Shown one piece after another: positions 22,879 to 34,139 of a DNA stretch of 64,000 nt (position 1 is the stretch's first letter; each line of letters starts with the position of its first letter). Origin of the DNA: Mugil cephalus (lineage: Eukaryota > Chordata > Actinopteri > Mugiliformes > Mugilidae); the NCBI RefSeq assembly GCF_022458985.1, contig NC_061770.1:39165599-39229598 (forward strand), written 5' to 3'. Both the position numbers and the translations under genes were made by a program. The notes below the pieces were generated by a model. It ran no database searches. It was not told where the DNA came from and worked only from the letters and a program-made list of their open reading frames with translations.

Positions 22879-25372
22879 ATGGATCGTGTCCTGACCAGTC
22901 TGCTGCTCTCATCTCTTTGTGCCACCTCATCCTGGAGTAAGTAAATAATGCATTGGTTTTATATTTCTCTTTTCCAGACGCTCAAAGGGCTTATAATTGT
23001 ATGTCTTCGCTCACACACTCTCACCCTGGTGATGGTAAACTACCTCAGTAGTCACAGCTGTCCTGAGGCAGGCTGACGGAAATGTGACTAGCTACAGCCA
23101 GTAAATACATCTTAACATTTTACTGAACTGTGTGACTGCGATAGGCTGGCGACCTTTCCAGGGTGTACTCCGCCTCTCGCCCGATGCCAGCTGGGATAGG
23201 CTCCAGCAACCCCCGTGACCCTAGTACAGGATTAAGCGGTATGGAAGATGAGATGAGATGAACTGTGTGATCAATTCACTAATGTACCTTTTAATATTGC
23301 CATTAGTCTTATTATTATATTATTAAGAGGTGTTTTAAGTAAGTTTGGGGGTCATTGAAGGTCTTGGTGGAGAATACATGGCCGCCCACAGACACACAGA
23401 GAAAAAACACTTTAGGAAAAACTTTAAAAAACGAAAAACAGCATAAGGTGTTGACCTATGTAGTGTATGGTCTTCATCCTGTTCCCCTTCCCTTTTCCAG
23501 GTTTGTGGAATGTGTTCATTATTTAAAGGTTAAAAGGTTAAACACTCTGTAAAATATCAGCCCTAAGAGGTTAGGGTCTTGTTGTTCACTAATGTGGAGT
23601 TTTTGGAGAAAAGATACCAAATATAAGGAGAGTGTTGGAGCTGAGCAGGAGGGGATTCTACAATCGGCATGTGAAGCTCCAAAAATTATTATTGACGTAC
23701 TGCAGAAAAGACACCCCAAACCCGGAAAAGGGAAGGGGGACAGGATGAGGACCATGCACTACACCTGGCCTCCAACTGGATGATACACCACAGAGAGCCC
23801 TTCCTTCAACTTTTTTGGAGTAAACACACAATATAAGGAAGGTGGTCATAATGACATGTCTGATCACGTCTGTTATGTGTGGCCAGGTAGCTCCACACCT
23901 AGAAAAGTGTTGAGTTCTGCTGTTTCTCCTCTCTCTCTGTTCCCTTCTTCACAGGTTGGTGGGCATTTCACAGTCAGGTAGGGGATAAAAAGGAGAAGGA
24001 GAGAGAGGCCAGTCTCTCTCACTCTGGTTTGCTTTGTTTCTTTTGAATAAGTTAACCCTTGGTTTTTTCCTCTGACCTTGATGGCAGAGTTTGTTATTTT
24101 AGTTTGAATTAGAGACCGCCGGTAGTCCTGTTTGGCGTAATTAGTGGGGAAAGCACAGGGTGCGACGGCCCATTGCGTGGCTTGCTCTGTGTTTCCCTCT
24201 TTTGCTCCTTTTGGCTGGGGTCTCCATCTCGCTTTGCTTCATAACTTTATGGGTTAACCTTTTTTCCTTTTCTGTCCCAGTGGAAAATTTTCAGTAAAGT
24301 TTCCTTCTTTTGGCGACCATGAAATCCTTGTGTGGCATCCTTATATGTTGTGGTCTCATTGAGCCTTGTGTTATTTCAATTTTATGAGGCCGTAACAATG
24401 TCATATACAGTGAATGGTTCCATCACTGTGTCTCTTTACAGGTGCTTTATCAGACAAACTAGTTGTGACTCAGAGTCCAGATGTTTCTGTCATGGAGGGG
24501 GAGATGGTGAAAATCATTTGCTGCTGGACAGGGAAGTTTGAAAGAGTTCATGTGAACTGGTTGAAAAGTCAAACACAAAACAAGGAAGATCTGAACATGA
24601 AGAATTGGTCTCAAGTGTTTCAGAAAAAGGAGGTAAACGACTATTCAACTCTGACCTTTCCAAATATCTCAAGAGAAGATGCAGGTACATACATCTGCAA
24701 GATGACTATAGAGATACCAGTTTTAGTTACAGCTCTTGGAAATGGTACAGTCATCACAGTTATATTCAAGGAGGAAACATGTGGAGACACAACTGAAGAA
24801 ACATCTGATGAAGCAGCTGGAGACACAACTGAAGAAACATCTGATGAAGCAGCTGGAGACACAGTTTTAGGTAAGTTTAAACCCAAATATTGTAGGAACA
24901 CGTCTGTTTACAAAAGCTCAAAATCCAAAACACAACCACTGTCCTTGAGACCAACACAGGGAAATCTTACACCGATCGGCCACAACATTAAAACCAGTGA
25001 CAGGAGATGTAAATAACATTAACCATCTTGAAATGATTCAATGTTCTGCTGGGAAGCTTCTGGACCTGGCAATCATTCATGTGGATGTTACTTAGATGTC
25101 CCCTTCCCTCAACCCATAGGAAGCAAAGATCCCCACTAAGAACATTCATAATGTTGTGGCTGATCACTGTATCATTTTGAGACGTTTTCTTTTTTTTAAT
25201 CCTGGTGGTGTTAGCTTGTGCATAATGTACCTGCTCTGGTGTCTCTGTAGATAACATTTCAGAAGCTCCCCTTAAAAAAGAGTTCATCTTTGCCCTGAGG
25301 TGCCTGCCCATCCTTACCCTCGTCATAGCCTTCATCTGCCTCCACTGTTTCCTGAGTAGAGCTCAGAAATGA
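22879..25372 (+). CDS. V-set Ig membrane protein, copy 6 (tailless)
   Basis: Exons 22879-22936, 24442-24870 and 25251-25372, phase 1, about 202 residues. Signal MDRVLTSLLLSSLC. The V domain is intact (IICCW, VNWLK, NDYSTLTF, DAGTYIC, GNGTVITV), but the extra cysteine found in the other copies is Tyr here (NDY instead of NDC), leaving the second Cys of the CC pair unpaired. The stalk holds two exact TTEETSDEAAGD repeats. The membrane exon begins ctgtag|AT, giving DNISEAPLKK, then FALRCLPILTLVIAF with Arg. The frame ends AGA GCT CAG AAA TGA inside this exon, so the cytoplasmic tail is under ten residues. A matching tail exon (25,456 onward, PGNEASW...REERVIEEGGE) still exists downstream and is now 3' untranslated. 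AATAAA at 25699. Confidence 0.76.
23138..23268 (+). repeat. Fish LINE/SINE 3' tail with gatga repeats
   Basis: Contains tgggataggctccagcaacc followed by gtgaccctagtacaggattaagcggt and a gatgagatgagatga end, the well-known 3' tail of a fish L2-related LINE/SINE group. Confidence 0.7.
23461..23761. repeat. Inverted repeat, arms ~44 bp
   Basis: The arm at 23,461-23,505 (gtatggtcttcatcctgttc...) and the arm at 23,718-23,761 (...gacaggatgaggaccatgc) are reverse complements with a few mismatches and enclose about 210 bases. This could be a small transposon or a hairpin. Confidence 0.6.
23871..24397. mobile_element. Solo LTR 3 (~527 bp)
   Basis: Starts TGTTATGTG and ends GGCCGTAACA, flanked by ACGTC and ATGTC (5-base duplication with one mismatch). 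Copy 5 shows the empty site (tggtcatgtcatatacag near 18,733-18,750). A ggggataaaaagg TATA-like word is inside. The LTR ends about 45 bases before the V exon of copy 6. Confidence 0.75.
24968..25172. mobile_element. Short Tc1-like MITE, intron 2 copy 6
   Basis: About 205 bases bounded by acaccgatcggccacaacat and its inverse ataatgttgtggctgatcac. It belongs to the same terminal family as the relics at 1,143, 26,155 and 38,285. Confidence 0.75.
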
Positions 25373-25719
25373 ACATCAGGTATGACAGAAACCTCTATTT
25401 AGACCTCATATAACCTTCATCTAGACTTCACCTGACTGGTGTTGTGTTTCTGCAGCTCCTGGAAATGAAGCGAGTTGGACCCAAAAAAGAGAGGAAGACC
25501 AAGAAGAAGAGGAGAGAGAAGAGAGAGTGATAGAGGAGGGAGGAGAATGAGATGAAGAAATGGGATGATATTTTCTAGATATGGACACAAACCGCCTTTA
25601 ATTCTTGCTTTCCAAACGGATTAGTGCCTATATCTGTAAAAAAAAGTTTAAGTGTAAAAACTAAGTTTATGGTTTAACCTACTCCTCAGGAACATATAAA
25701 TAAAAATAGCACCTGGTTT

Positions 25720-28700
25720 GCATGATTTCTCTGTGCGTAATGGGCTGAAGGAAATTCCCAGATGTGGCAGACTGCTTGATTGGATTGAGAGGTGGACCAC
25801 TCAAATGTGGGCTTTTGAAAGCCATGTGCTCCCAAGAAGAGAGGCTTGGTTTTGGAAAGGGAATAAGATTAACAGCATGAAAACCTGTGAGCGTCTCTGT
25901 TAGCTGTAGAGAGGCCTATGGGGATGCAAAGTCAAACTTTGCCTAGTTTGGACCTTAAAGACTGCATGCCATCCTACAGCCAGTCAGAGCGATGAAGCAT
26001 GTGGTAATGAGCGAACGAGGCTTTCTCGACAAATGCCTTAATTTTTGTTCATTGTTTGTCCTTCATTTTCCGATGGGTTTTTCCAAAGTTTATACTGTCA
26101 ATGCTCCAGATCAACTTTTAGCCACTAAAAGAAATGCCAATCGGTCTTATTTTGTTTAGGTGTCCCTTGTTGTCTCAAAAACAGCTGTGACTCAGCAGAG
26201 AATGAGGGTGTTCTGTGGTTTCTGGTTAGTGGGAGGTCTTTGGGTCCTGTGGGTTAATGGGAGGGGCCTATATGGTGGATCATCCCACAGATACTTGATC
26301 AGTTTGGCATCTATTGAATTTTGAGGCCTACAGCACTCCTTGTGCTTTTATTCATGTTATTTTAGTTTTTCATAGACTAGGGTTAGGGTTATCATTGTTT
26401 TGGGCTATCATTGCTTTGCAGTGGGGGTGCCTGGTCTGATCTCAGTGGGTGCTACATGTCTAACTAACCCGCACGAAACCCATGTCCAAAAGTTTCCCAG
26501 CAGAACACTGAATTGTCACAAGACGGTCGATGATATATACTAATCCTGTCATAATTTTGTGGCCGATTGGTGTAAGTCTTACATTAGCAATCCTTTCGAA
26601 GTTTCGTGTCCGCTTAGCAAAATTATTGTCAGCCTGAGTCAGTTTAGTGAAATTATCTGATTACAAAACTAAAAAAAAAAAAGAAAAAGAGGGAGAGACC
26701 ACAGAAATTACCACATGGGTCTGAGCAAACGTAAAAAGAAAAGATTAATGGAGATCCAGTGCATCTACAAGTAGAACCTACTCTGTATACCTGAGATGTT
26801 ATCTGGGCACAGTTTTAGTGGGGCATACCTAGACTTTGTTGGAGACCACATACCTTGGCCTCTTTCAGTTGGATAACGTGCACCATAAAGCCGCAGTAGC
26901 CGTCCAGGAAGCAGTTCAAGGTGTTGGTTTTGGCAGTGAACATGGCCAAAATTAAATTTAACTGAGCATTTTGTTGAGTGGGTTGGTAAAAGTCTAATCC
27001 CTGGATATCCCATCTTGGGGGGGCTGACAGGAAAACATTCAGACCACATCTCAGCCGCACAAAACGGCTCACTTGAACTCCATTGTAGAACAAAATAGGT
27101 GATATTTTTGTCAAGTTTGTCAAGTGTATATAGTCAACCAGTTGCTCCTGTATCAAATAATTAAACCACTTAGTTTGACTTTTTCATGTTTTTGTGTCTC
27201 AGAAAACCAAGCATATTACTGCAATCCCCTTTTTCCCCAGCAAATGCAGAGGGGTGTGTCACACTCAGGCTTGTGAAATCGCACCATATGACTTCCTTCC
27301 TGTCTGAAACACATGAAATTCAAAACACTAGACACTTGAACATGCATCAGCATTACATCAACTACCCTAGATGACTAAAACCATCATTGGAAAAAAAAAA
27401 TTGCTGTGTTTTAGTTTGGCCCTGGTCCCATCTGCTAACATGGAGGGGGCGGAGCTTATGACCTATACTATAGCCTCCGGCCACCAGGGGAGCTCTACTT
27501 GATTTGGCTTCACTTTTGATGAGGTGTTCAGACAGTGACAGTGTTATACTGTCTGTGGTCTTGTTTTGAGACTCCAGCTGCTTGCATGATGTTCTTCATC
27601 GATTAATAATTCTTAAATAATAAGAAATTCTTTATCTTTATTACTTGATATGCTTCCACCTGTAAATAGGTTTCCCTTGTGCCCCCCAAACTGTTCTGAC
27701 TCACCAGGAAATGGACACGGGCCTGTTTAAGCCATTCCTATATGACACACATTTCATAAACAATTGCCAATGTTCATGGTTCTGAAATAACAGCCAATAG
27801 ATAGATAGATAAGTAGATATAGCGACCCGAGACACCAGCCATCAGATCAACCTAGATGCAATGCCAGGTGCGAACAGGGTCAAAGACATAATTCTATAAA
27901 CCTCCATATTATCATAATTATAGCATAAATCACTAGATTAAAGGAGAATCCTATCTCATTTCACCTTAAACACTTACATTGTGCAGTTCCTCACATTTCC
28001 AATTCTTCTAATTCCTTCATAGCTTACATTTAAGTTTAGGTTCTGCAAATGAAGAACAGCAGCACTGGGGTTTATAATGTGCAATCAGAAAAAAAGGTAC
28101 AGTTACATAACATAGGAGTGTTAAGACACGCTCTCCTGGAACTGGCACTGTGTTTGGATGTGGAGGAACCACCCATAATGCAGAAGTATGAACCTGGAGC
28201 GTGGGAGAATGAAATCTAAAGAGAACCCACGGCCTTTTTTCTTTTTTTCTTCTTTTTTATAGCATGCAAACACAGAACATAGCTGCCAGTGAATGCACCT
28301 TTAAAAAAAAAAAAAGGTGTTATAACTGTGTTCAAAGACGGATGCACATCTGCAGCTGACACTGAGCTGAACTATTAGGGCACATGTGAAGTCACACTTT
28401 TAGTCTTCATTGCCCCCACACTGTGGTTTACTCTGAATCGCACACAGAGGCCTGCTGCAAAGAATGTTTTCTATTGATGATTATTAACCAGCAGCTCAGA
28501 GTGGATGCAAAGAAATGCCCCAGTTTTGCGAGTTACATTTGTTTATAGCTGTTATTTTAGTTTTACTGATATTAATCTATAAACTCTTGAGCTGTTTGTT
28601 GAAGATGTGACAAGAAAGCGGCCCGAGGCCTCAGGTGAGATTAAGGAAGATTAGTTAAAAAGTATTGTCTGAGGCCGAGAGTTCAAATAGACATAAGCCG

Positions 28701-29790
28701 ACACTCATGACATTATGAGTGTCGAAACTTTTGGTAGCAGCCACTCCCTAAAAAGTATTGTCTGAGGCCGAGAGCTAAAATAGACATAGGCCGACACTCG
28801 TAGCATTTATGCCAGATTAAGAAAAGCCAGAGGTGTGGAACCTACGCCAATCAGCCACAACATTATGAACACTGACAGGAGACGTTAATAACGTTGACTA
28901 TCTTGTGACAATTCACAAGTTCTAGGGGGAAACTTTTGGTAGCAGCCACTCCCTTAAGCCAAACCCCCCCCCTCCCGACGTGACTAATAACGTTAAGTTG
29001 CCAGACACCACAGGACAACCAATGTCCATTCTCTGATGAGTCACAACTGCGCAAGGGAGACCTGCGCAATCAAGAATCAAGAGTCTTTATTGTCATCGCG
29101 AGGACATAACGAAATTTTGCAGAGTCCCGCGCCTTAAACTCATGCATAAATACACTGACATTTAAATAATACTTAAGGATAAGAAACACCCTCACAGACA
29201 AAAGATGTACAGAGAAAATGTCAATAATTTAATGATGTACATAAAGTGCAGCTTAGTGCAAGTTCCAATCTATGAAATGTTGTGACAGCCTTGAGGACTG
29301 ATGGTCTGGATAATGATCCAGATATTGCCCCCACCCCCCAAAAAAGGCCTTTTCTTTTTTAATCTGAGGTGTCAGGCTTTAAGAAATGCTTCCTGGAGAA
29401 GGATTGAAAGGGTCTTTCAAAGAGTTTGGGGGCTCCTAGTGGTAAGAAAAAAACCCACTTCCTTAAACCCCCGCAGTTTCCTACAGTAAGCTTTCTACAA
29501 ACCAAAGCCAAGAAAAATGACACGGCAGATTGGCTGCTTTATCAGAAGCTGAATCAAAACCCTAAATCGAGCCATCATCTAACTTTCCAACTCCTTCTCC
29601 CTCTCAGACGTTTCATGTAGAGGCTACTTCTTGTAGTTTCTGTTTTCTGTCTGAAGGAGGAACGAGTGCACCCTGTGGTTTTTCTCACTTCTCTCTCTCT
29701 CTCTCAAAAGAATAACGGAACTCTGAAGATGCCCGTCGTGTTTTTGTCTTCTTGGTCGGTGGTGGCGGTGGGAGGGACTACGAAGGAGCT
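25720..29790. other. Intergenic region between copy 6 and copy 7
   Basis: No exon supported. It contains Tc1-like relics (26,155-26,573; 28,847-29,050), A-rich runs, and a probable SINE or LINE end with aatcaagagtctttattgtc at 29,075-29,110. Other frames here are short and unrecognised. Confidence 0.6.
26155..26573. mobile_element. Tc1/mariner-like relic
   Basis: Diagnostic pieces in order: aacagctgtgactcagcag, ggatcatcccacagatactt, cagtgggggtgcctggtctg, gtttcccagcagaacactga and a terminal attttgtggccgattggtgt. The internal transposase is deleted. Confidence 0.7.
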
Positions 29791-29819
29791 GCTGCCAGAT
29801 GAGAGATGAGTGTTCAGCG

Positions 29820-32800
29820 ATGAATCAGAGTGGAAAGATGAAGCTGCTGCTGAGCGGTCTGCTCTTCGCGTCCCTCTGCGCCCTCTCATCTTGGAGTGAG
29901 TACAAACCTTTAACACGAACATATGCGCTGTTGTAGATAAATGTGTTTATTGGTAACGTGTGTGAAATGTGTGCAGACCGTCTGGTTGCTTTCAGCTTCC
30001 TACTTACTCAGATTCTCTCAGCATACGCTAATCTTATTTTAAGATTTTAAATATTCCACTGGTTTACATTTTGTGAAATTTGTTTGTGAAGACACAAACT
30101 GAAACTGAGAAAAAAGTGTGACCAAATGTTATTTTCGTTGTGTGATTGCCACTCGCCTGCGTTAAGTAAAATGTTATGATTTGTGTTATGAAAAAAAAAG
30201 TAAATCACTATAATATAAACCATGTGCATATGGCGCATACGAGTGTCCAAAGTAGACGACCTTTTATATTTCACCATGTCTCTTTCCAGGTGCTGCATCA
30301 GAAAAACTAGTTGTGACTCAGAGTCCAGATGTTTCTGTCATGGAGGGGGAGATGGTGAAGATCAACTGCTGCTGGACAGGGAACATTGGGGAACAGGAAA
30401 CAAGAGTTCGAGTGAACTGGTTGAAAAGTCAAACACAAAACAAAGAAGATCTCAACATGACAATTCAGTCTCAAGTGTTTCAGAAAGAGGAGGAAAATGA
30501 CTGTTCAACTCTGACCTTTCCAAGTATCTCAAGAGAAAATGCAAGTACATACGTCTGCAGGGTTTCTATGGAGATACCAGTTTTAGTTAAAGCTCTTGGA
30601 AACGGTACAGTCATCACAGTTACATCCAACAATGAAACATCTGGAGAAACCTCCAATAAAACAGCTGGAGGTAAACAAAAAATCAGAAAAACATGTCACT
30701 GAAGGTGAAAACATTTTTATTTAATGTTTGGTACTATCATTTAAAAAAAACAATGTCATTATTAATCTAGACAAAGAACCTTCCATTAATCTACCACAAC
30801 CCGTGATTATTGCCCTGGCTGTGGTGGCGCCAATGCTCCTCATCGCTGTCGTCTGTTTCTGCTCTCTGCGAAGGAAAGAAGGTAAGAAAATAATAATAAT
30901 AATAATAAAAAATCATCATCCATCAAATTTATTTTATTGAGAAACTTGGCGGACACGTCGCAGGAGAAGTGGTGGTTCCAACTAAATTACAAAACACATG
31001 AATATTTATTTACTCACCTCTGGGTGAGTTGCATGAGTGTTTCTTTAAAAAAAATCTTACTCAGCAAACATGAAGTCAAAAGGGACTTTTTTGTTTTTTA
31101 ATGTTTCTAAGGAAGTAGTTTAAAATGTTTATAGTGAGGTTTGTGAGATTGAAATATTCTGAACGTCCAAACGCTTGATTTAAATATCATGTTTGTAATG
31201 TAATATATTACATTATATGTTATATTACAAATAATACTATACTATACTATTCTATACTATTCTATACTATACTATACTATACTAAACTATACCACATATA
31301 GTAATACACTTTGTTGGGATATTTATTTAGAAATAATGGGATTTAAATATTTCTAAGACATTATACAATGTTCCGGTATCTCAGCATTGTGAAACATATC
31401 TCACAATAAATAATCGTATTTTTTCAAGGCAAAAGTGCTAATATTTGCAACAAAAATACGAACCACAATAGTGACTGATTATGATTTGTGTGAAAGGAGC
31501 TTTATGGTTACATCTCTCAATTTACCATTTGTGTCAGCTGATGCTAAACTGGTAAACACTAGTTCCTGCTGTGCTTTAAAAGTGACCAGCACGATTATTC
31601 AGTTATTTCTTAAGATCAAAATGCTACATATGCTACTAGTGGACTTGTGTAGCGGTTCATTGTAAAAAAAACATGTAAAAAATTGATCTAAATTCTGAAA
31701 TACTTTTATTAAAAATGCATTTATTATCATTATTAAGCATACTTTAAGCGAAATTTGGAGTGAAACTGTAATTCCAATCCATGTGTTTGACTGTTTGAAG
31801 ATGAAAAAGGCGTCACAGGATAACACTCACAATAATGTCTGAAGGAGGGAAAGATCTCAGTATTTGGTTAAGGCTAAAATAAGAGAAGTAGTTTTACACG
31901 CATAGTAACTTCTCAAAAGTGGCTGCATGAGGTCTGCACACAGTCGGTTTTCTCAACTGATGGCTTGCCCAGGTGATAGACAGGTGGTTTAGACTCACAT
32001 GACTGACAGTATCAGACTGAGAGTATTAGTAGTAGCTTGGTGTCAGTTGTTCTCAAAGTGTTGCCAAAAATAAGGTACTGATTGCAAATACTCTTCTGTG
32101 CTAACCTAAAGCACATTTCACATTCAAATGATGTTTGACCATTTGTGTTTTCATGTGCTTTGCCCGTGGGTTCAGCGCAAGCAGCCAGAGTGATCTACGA
32201 GGTGCCTCACGTCGACTCTGAGGTGGACAAACACAGCACCAGCTCCTCCAGAGGCTCTTCTCAGTGGGTGAGTATGAGTAGACACCTGGAGGGATCAAAT
32301 CGTATGCGTAACCTTAAAAGTCAATAATAATAATGGATTGGATTTATATAGCGCTTTTCAACGCACAAAGTGGTTCCCAAAGCACTTTTACAGAACCCAT
32401 TATTCATTCATACACATTCTCACTGGTGGTGGTACGCTACTTTTGTAGCCACAGCTGCCCTGGGGCAGACTGACAGAAGCATGGCTGCCAATGTGGACTG
32501 AACAGCCCCTCCGACCACCACATTCATACACATTCACACGGGGCAAGGTGTCTTGCCCAAGGACACTACGACAGTAACCGGGACAGAGCGGGATTCAAAC
32601 AGTCAACCCTCTGATCACTGGACGACCTGCTCTACAGCCTGAGCCACTGTCGCCAGCATGATCGAGAAAGAATTTCTAAAACCAATCGTACTAGTGTCTT
32701 TGTCAGCAATATTAGTTATGATTAATTTCCAAGCCATGCAACTGACATCCTGTTTGTGTCTATTTGTGGTTGTTACTCATGCCTTTGACGTTCCTTGTTG

Positions 32801-34043
32801 TGCAAATTAGAAATGTGCAATAACGGCTTCTATCGCTCTATCTCTGCTTCTTATAATCCCCAATTAATTACCATTAACATAACTAATAAAGTGCATACAA
32901 TAGCAAATAGTTGCCCATTTAAGGGTCAGTCTGAGCTTTTTGGCTCCAAACAACAATAGTGATGATGTTGCTGCAGGAAAGAAAATGCAGAATGCTGGAC
33001 AATCATAAAAAACATTTAGTTATAAAATACGATAAAATAAATCTATTTGTATAAAATATAACTTAAATATTAATCATTCGATAAATTAAACGTAAAGCGG
33101 CTCATGTATCGGGGCTGTTACGGCGGCAAAAGTGCTACCTACATAGTTTTAGGCAGGTAGTCACAATATTATGGCGGATCGGTATACACAGTGCTGTTTA
33201 AAATAAATAAATAAATAAAAGTCTTTACGTGCCTCACTATTTTCAGCATTTCTGCATAAAAACAACTCGGAGCTTCAGCGGCTCCCAATTAAAAAAATTT
33301 ATTCAGGAAATTGAATCATCTTCACATATCTATCAGGTGTGAAAATAAGTCAAGCCTTGTTTTTACCATCTGACATGACCCCCTTGAGCAACAATAACGG
33401 CAACTAAGAGTTTTTGGTAACTGCCACACAGTCGTCTACAGCGGCTTAGAGGAATTTTAACCCGTTGTACAGAACCGCTTCAGTTCTGAGATGATGACCT
33501 TCTTCACAAGAACTTGTTGCTTTAGGTCCATTCACGACATTTCTATTGGATTAAGGTCTTGCAAATACTTGATATATATAAATGGTAAATGGGTTTTTTT
33601 TTATATAGCGCCTTTCCACCTATTGGTACTCAAAATGCTCAAGGACACTTCTGCATGTGACACATTTCGGGAATACCCTCTGGTTTATGGACAACCCTCC
33701 ACCGAACCGATGTACAGACATATATTACTGTATAGGCACAAACACCTACAGTAACACGCTGTAAGACACAAAGCATTTTAAACTCTCTTGGCCATCTTTC
33801 CATCCGGGGTGACTTCCAGTATTGAGACATTTTTCAACCCATGCAACTGACATCCTGTTTCTGTGTAATTCTAAGTCTTTGTCAGCCTCTGTGTAGAAAT
33901 CGGCCTGTGATATGCTAATAATACTGTGCAACGTCGTCGTCTGTGTAACCGTTTTTCCTCTCTCTGCCTCTCCTCAGTGCCAGGTACCTGTGTACGAATC
34001 CTTCGATTACTTCGAGCGCGTGCAAACCAAAGAAAGCGGATGA
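29820..34043 (+). CDS. V-set Ig membrane protein, copy 7 (tyrosine tail)
   Basis: Exons 29838-29895 (an in-frame ATG also at 29820), 30290-30670, 30771-30881, 32176-32267 and 33978-34043; 235 residues from the second ATG, 241 from the first. Signal MKLLLSGLLFASLCALSS. V domain like the other copies (INCCW, VNWLK, NDCSTLTF, TYVC, GNGTVITV) but with four extra residues before the conserved Trp (GEQETRVRVNW). The membrane segment (about 158-180, VIIALAVVAPMLLIAVV) has no charge. The tail differs entirely from copies 1-6: Tyr 191 in RVIYEVP, a Ser-rich stretch (STSSSRGSS), then VPVYESFDYFERV with Tyr 220 and 225. YEVP fits an SH2 (YxxP) site; no canonical ITIM or ITAM is present. This layout and tail recall CD7, but that assignment is a guess. 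Likely the signalling member of the cluster. Confidence 0.8.
31225..31300 (+). repeat. Minisatellite (TATAC/ATACT)n in copy 7 intron
   Basis: About 14 tandem five-base units with few substitutions (atact, attct variants). Confidence 0.85.
32324..32656 (-). mobile_element. tRNA-derived SINE, intron 4 of copy 7
   Basis: On the minus strand the head (ending at 32,656) reads tggctcaggctgtagagcag and gttgactgtttgaatcccgc, resembling the A and B boxes of a tRNA. The tail at 32,330-32,400 carries the ggatttatatagcgcttttc motif. A full-length fish SINE in reverse orientation. Confidence 0.75.
33583..33830. repeat. SINE-like fragment, intron 4 of copy 7
   Basis: Starts aatggtaaatgggttt and contains tatatagcgcctttccacc, the tail motif shared with the SINE at 32,324. 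The rest is degraded. Confidence 0.5.
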
Positions 34044-34139
34044 GGATCTTCGCCAGGATTTTGTTACCCTTGTTTTCACTTGTCAGCATGTATATAACAT
34101 ATCTTCTTTGTAACCTTGCATTGTATAAATGATTTTTAC

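Larger units (their letters stand above)
15036..25720 (+). repeat. Tandem gene units of second subtype (B)
   Basis: Copies 4, 5 and 6 share a different promoter and signal exon (MDRVLTSLLL start) and lack the transposons seen in intron 1 of subtype A. Matching blocks include 16,310-16,760 with 20,570-21,345, 16,740-17,150 with 21,340-22,260, and 17,150-18,000 with 22,250-23,110. The V exon is still very close to subtype A. Later insertions (a hAT element and three solo LTRs) expanded the unit spacing. Confidence 0.85.

Noticed and set aside
26815-27156. 113-residue minus-strand frame
   Set aside because: No recognised domain, no splice or promoter context, surrounded by transposon relics. 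Could be part of an unrecognised element but cannot be supported.
524-34043. Naming the V genes as NITR, CD8 or CD79
   Set aside because: A single V domain with J-like strand is compatible, but the tails lack ITIM/ITAM, there is no second Ig domain, and no diagnostic motif of CD8 or CD79 is seen.
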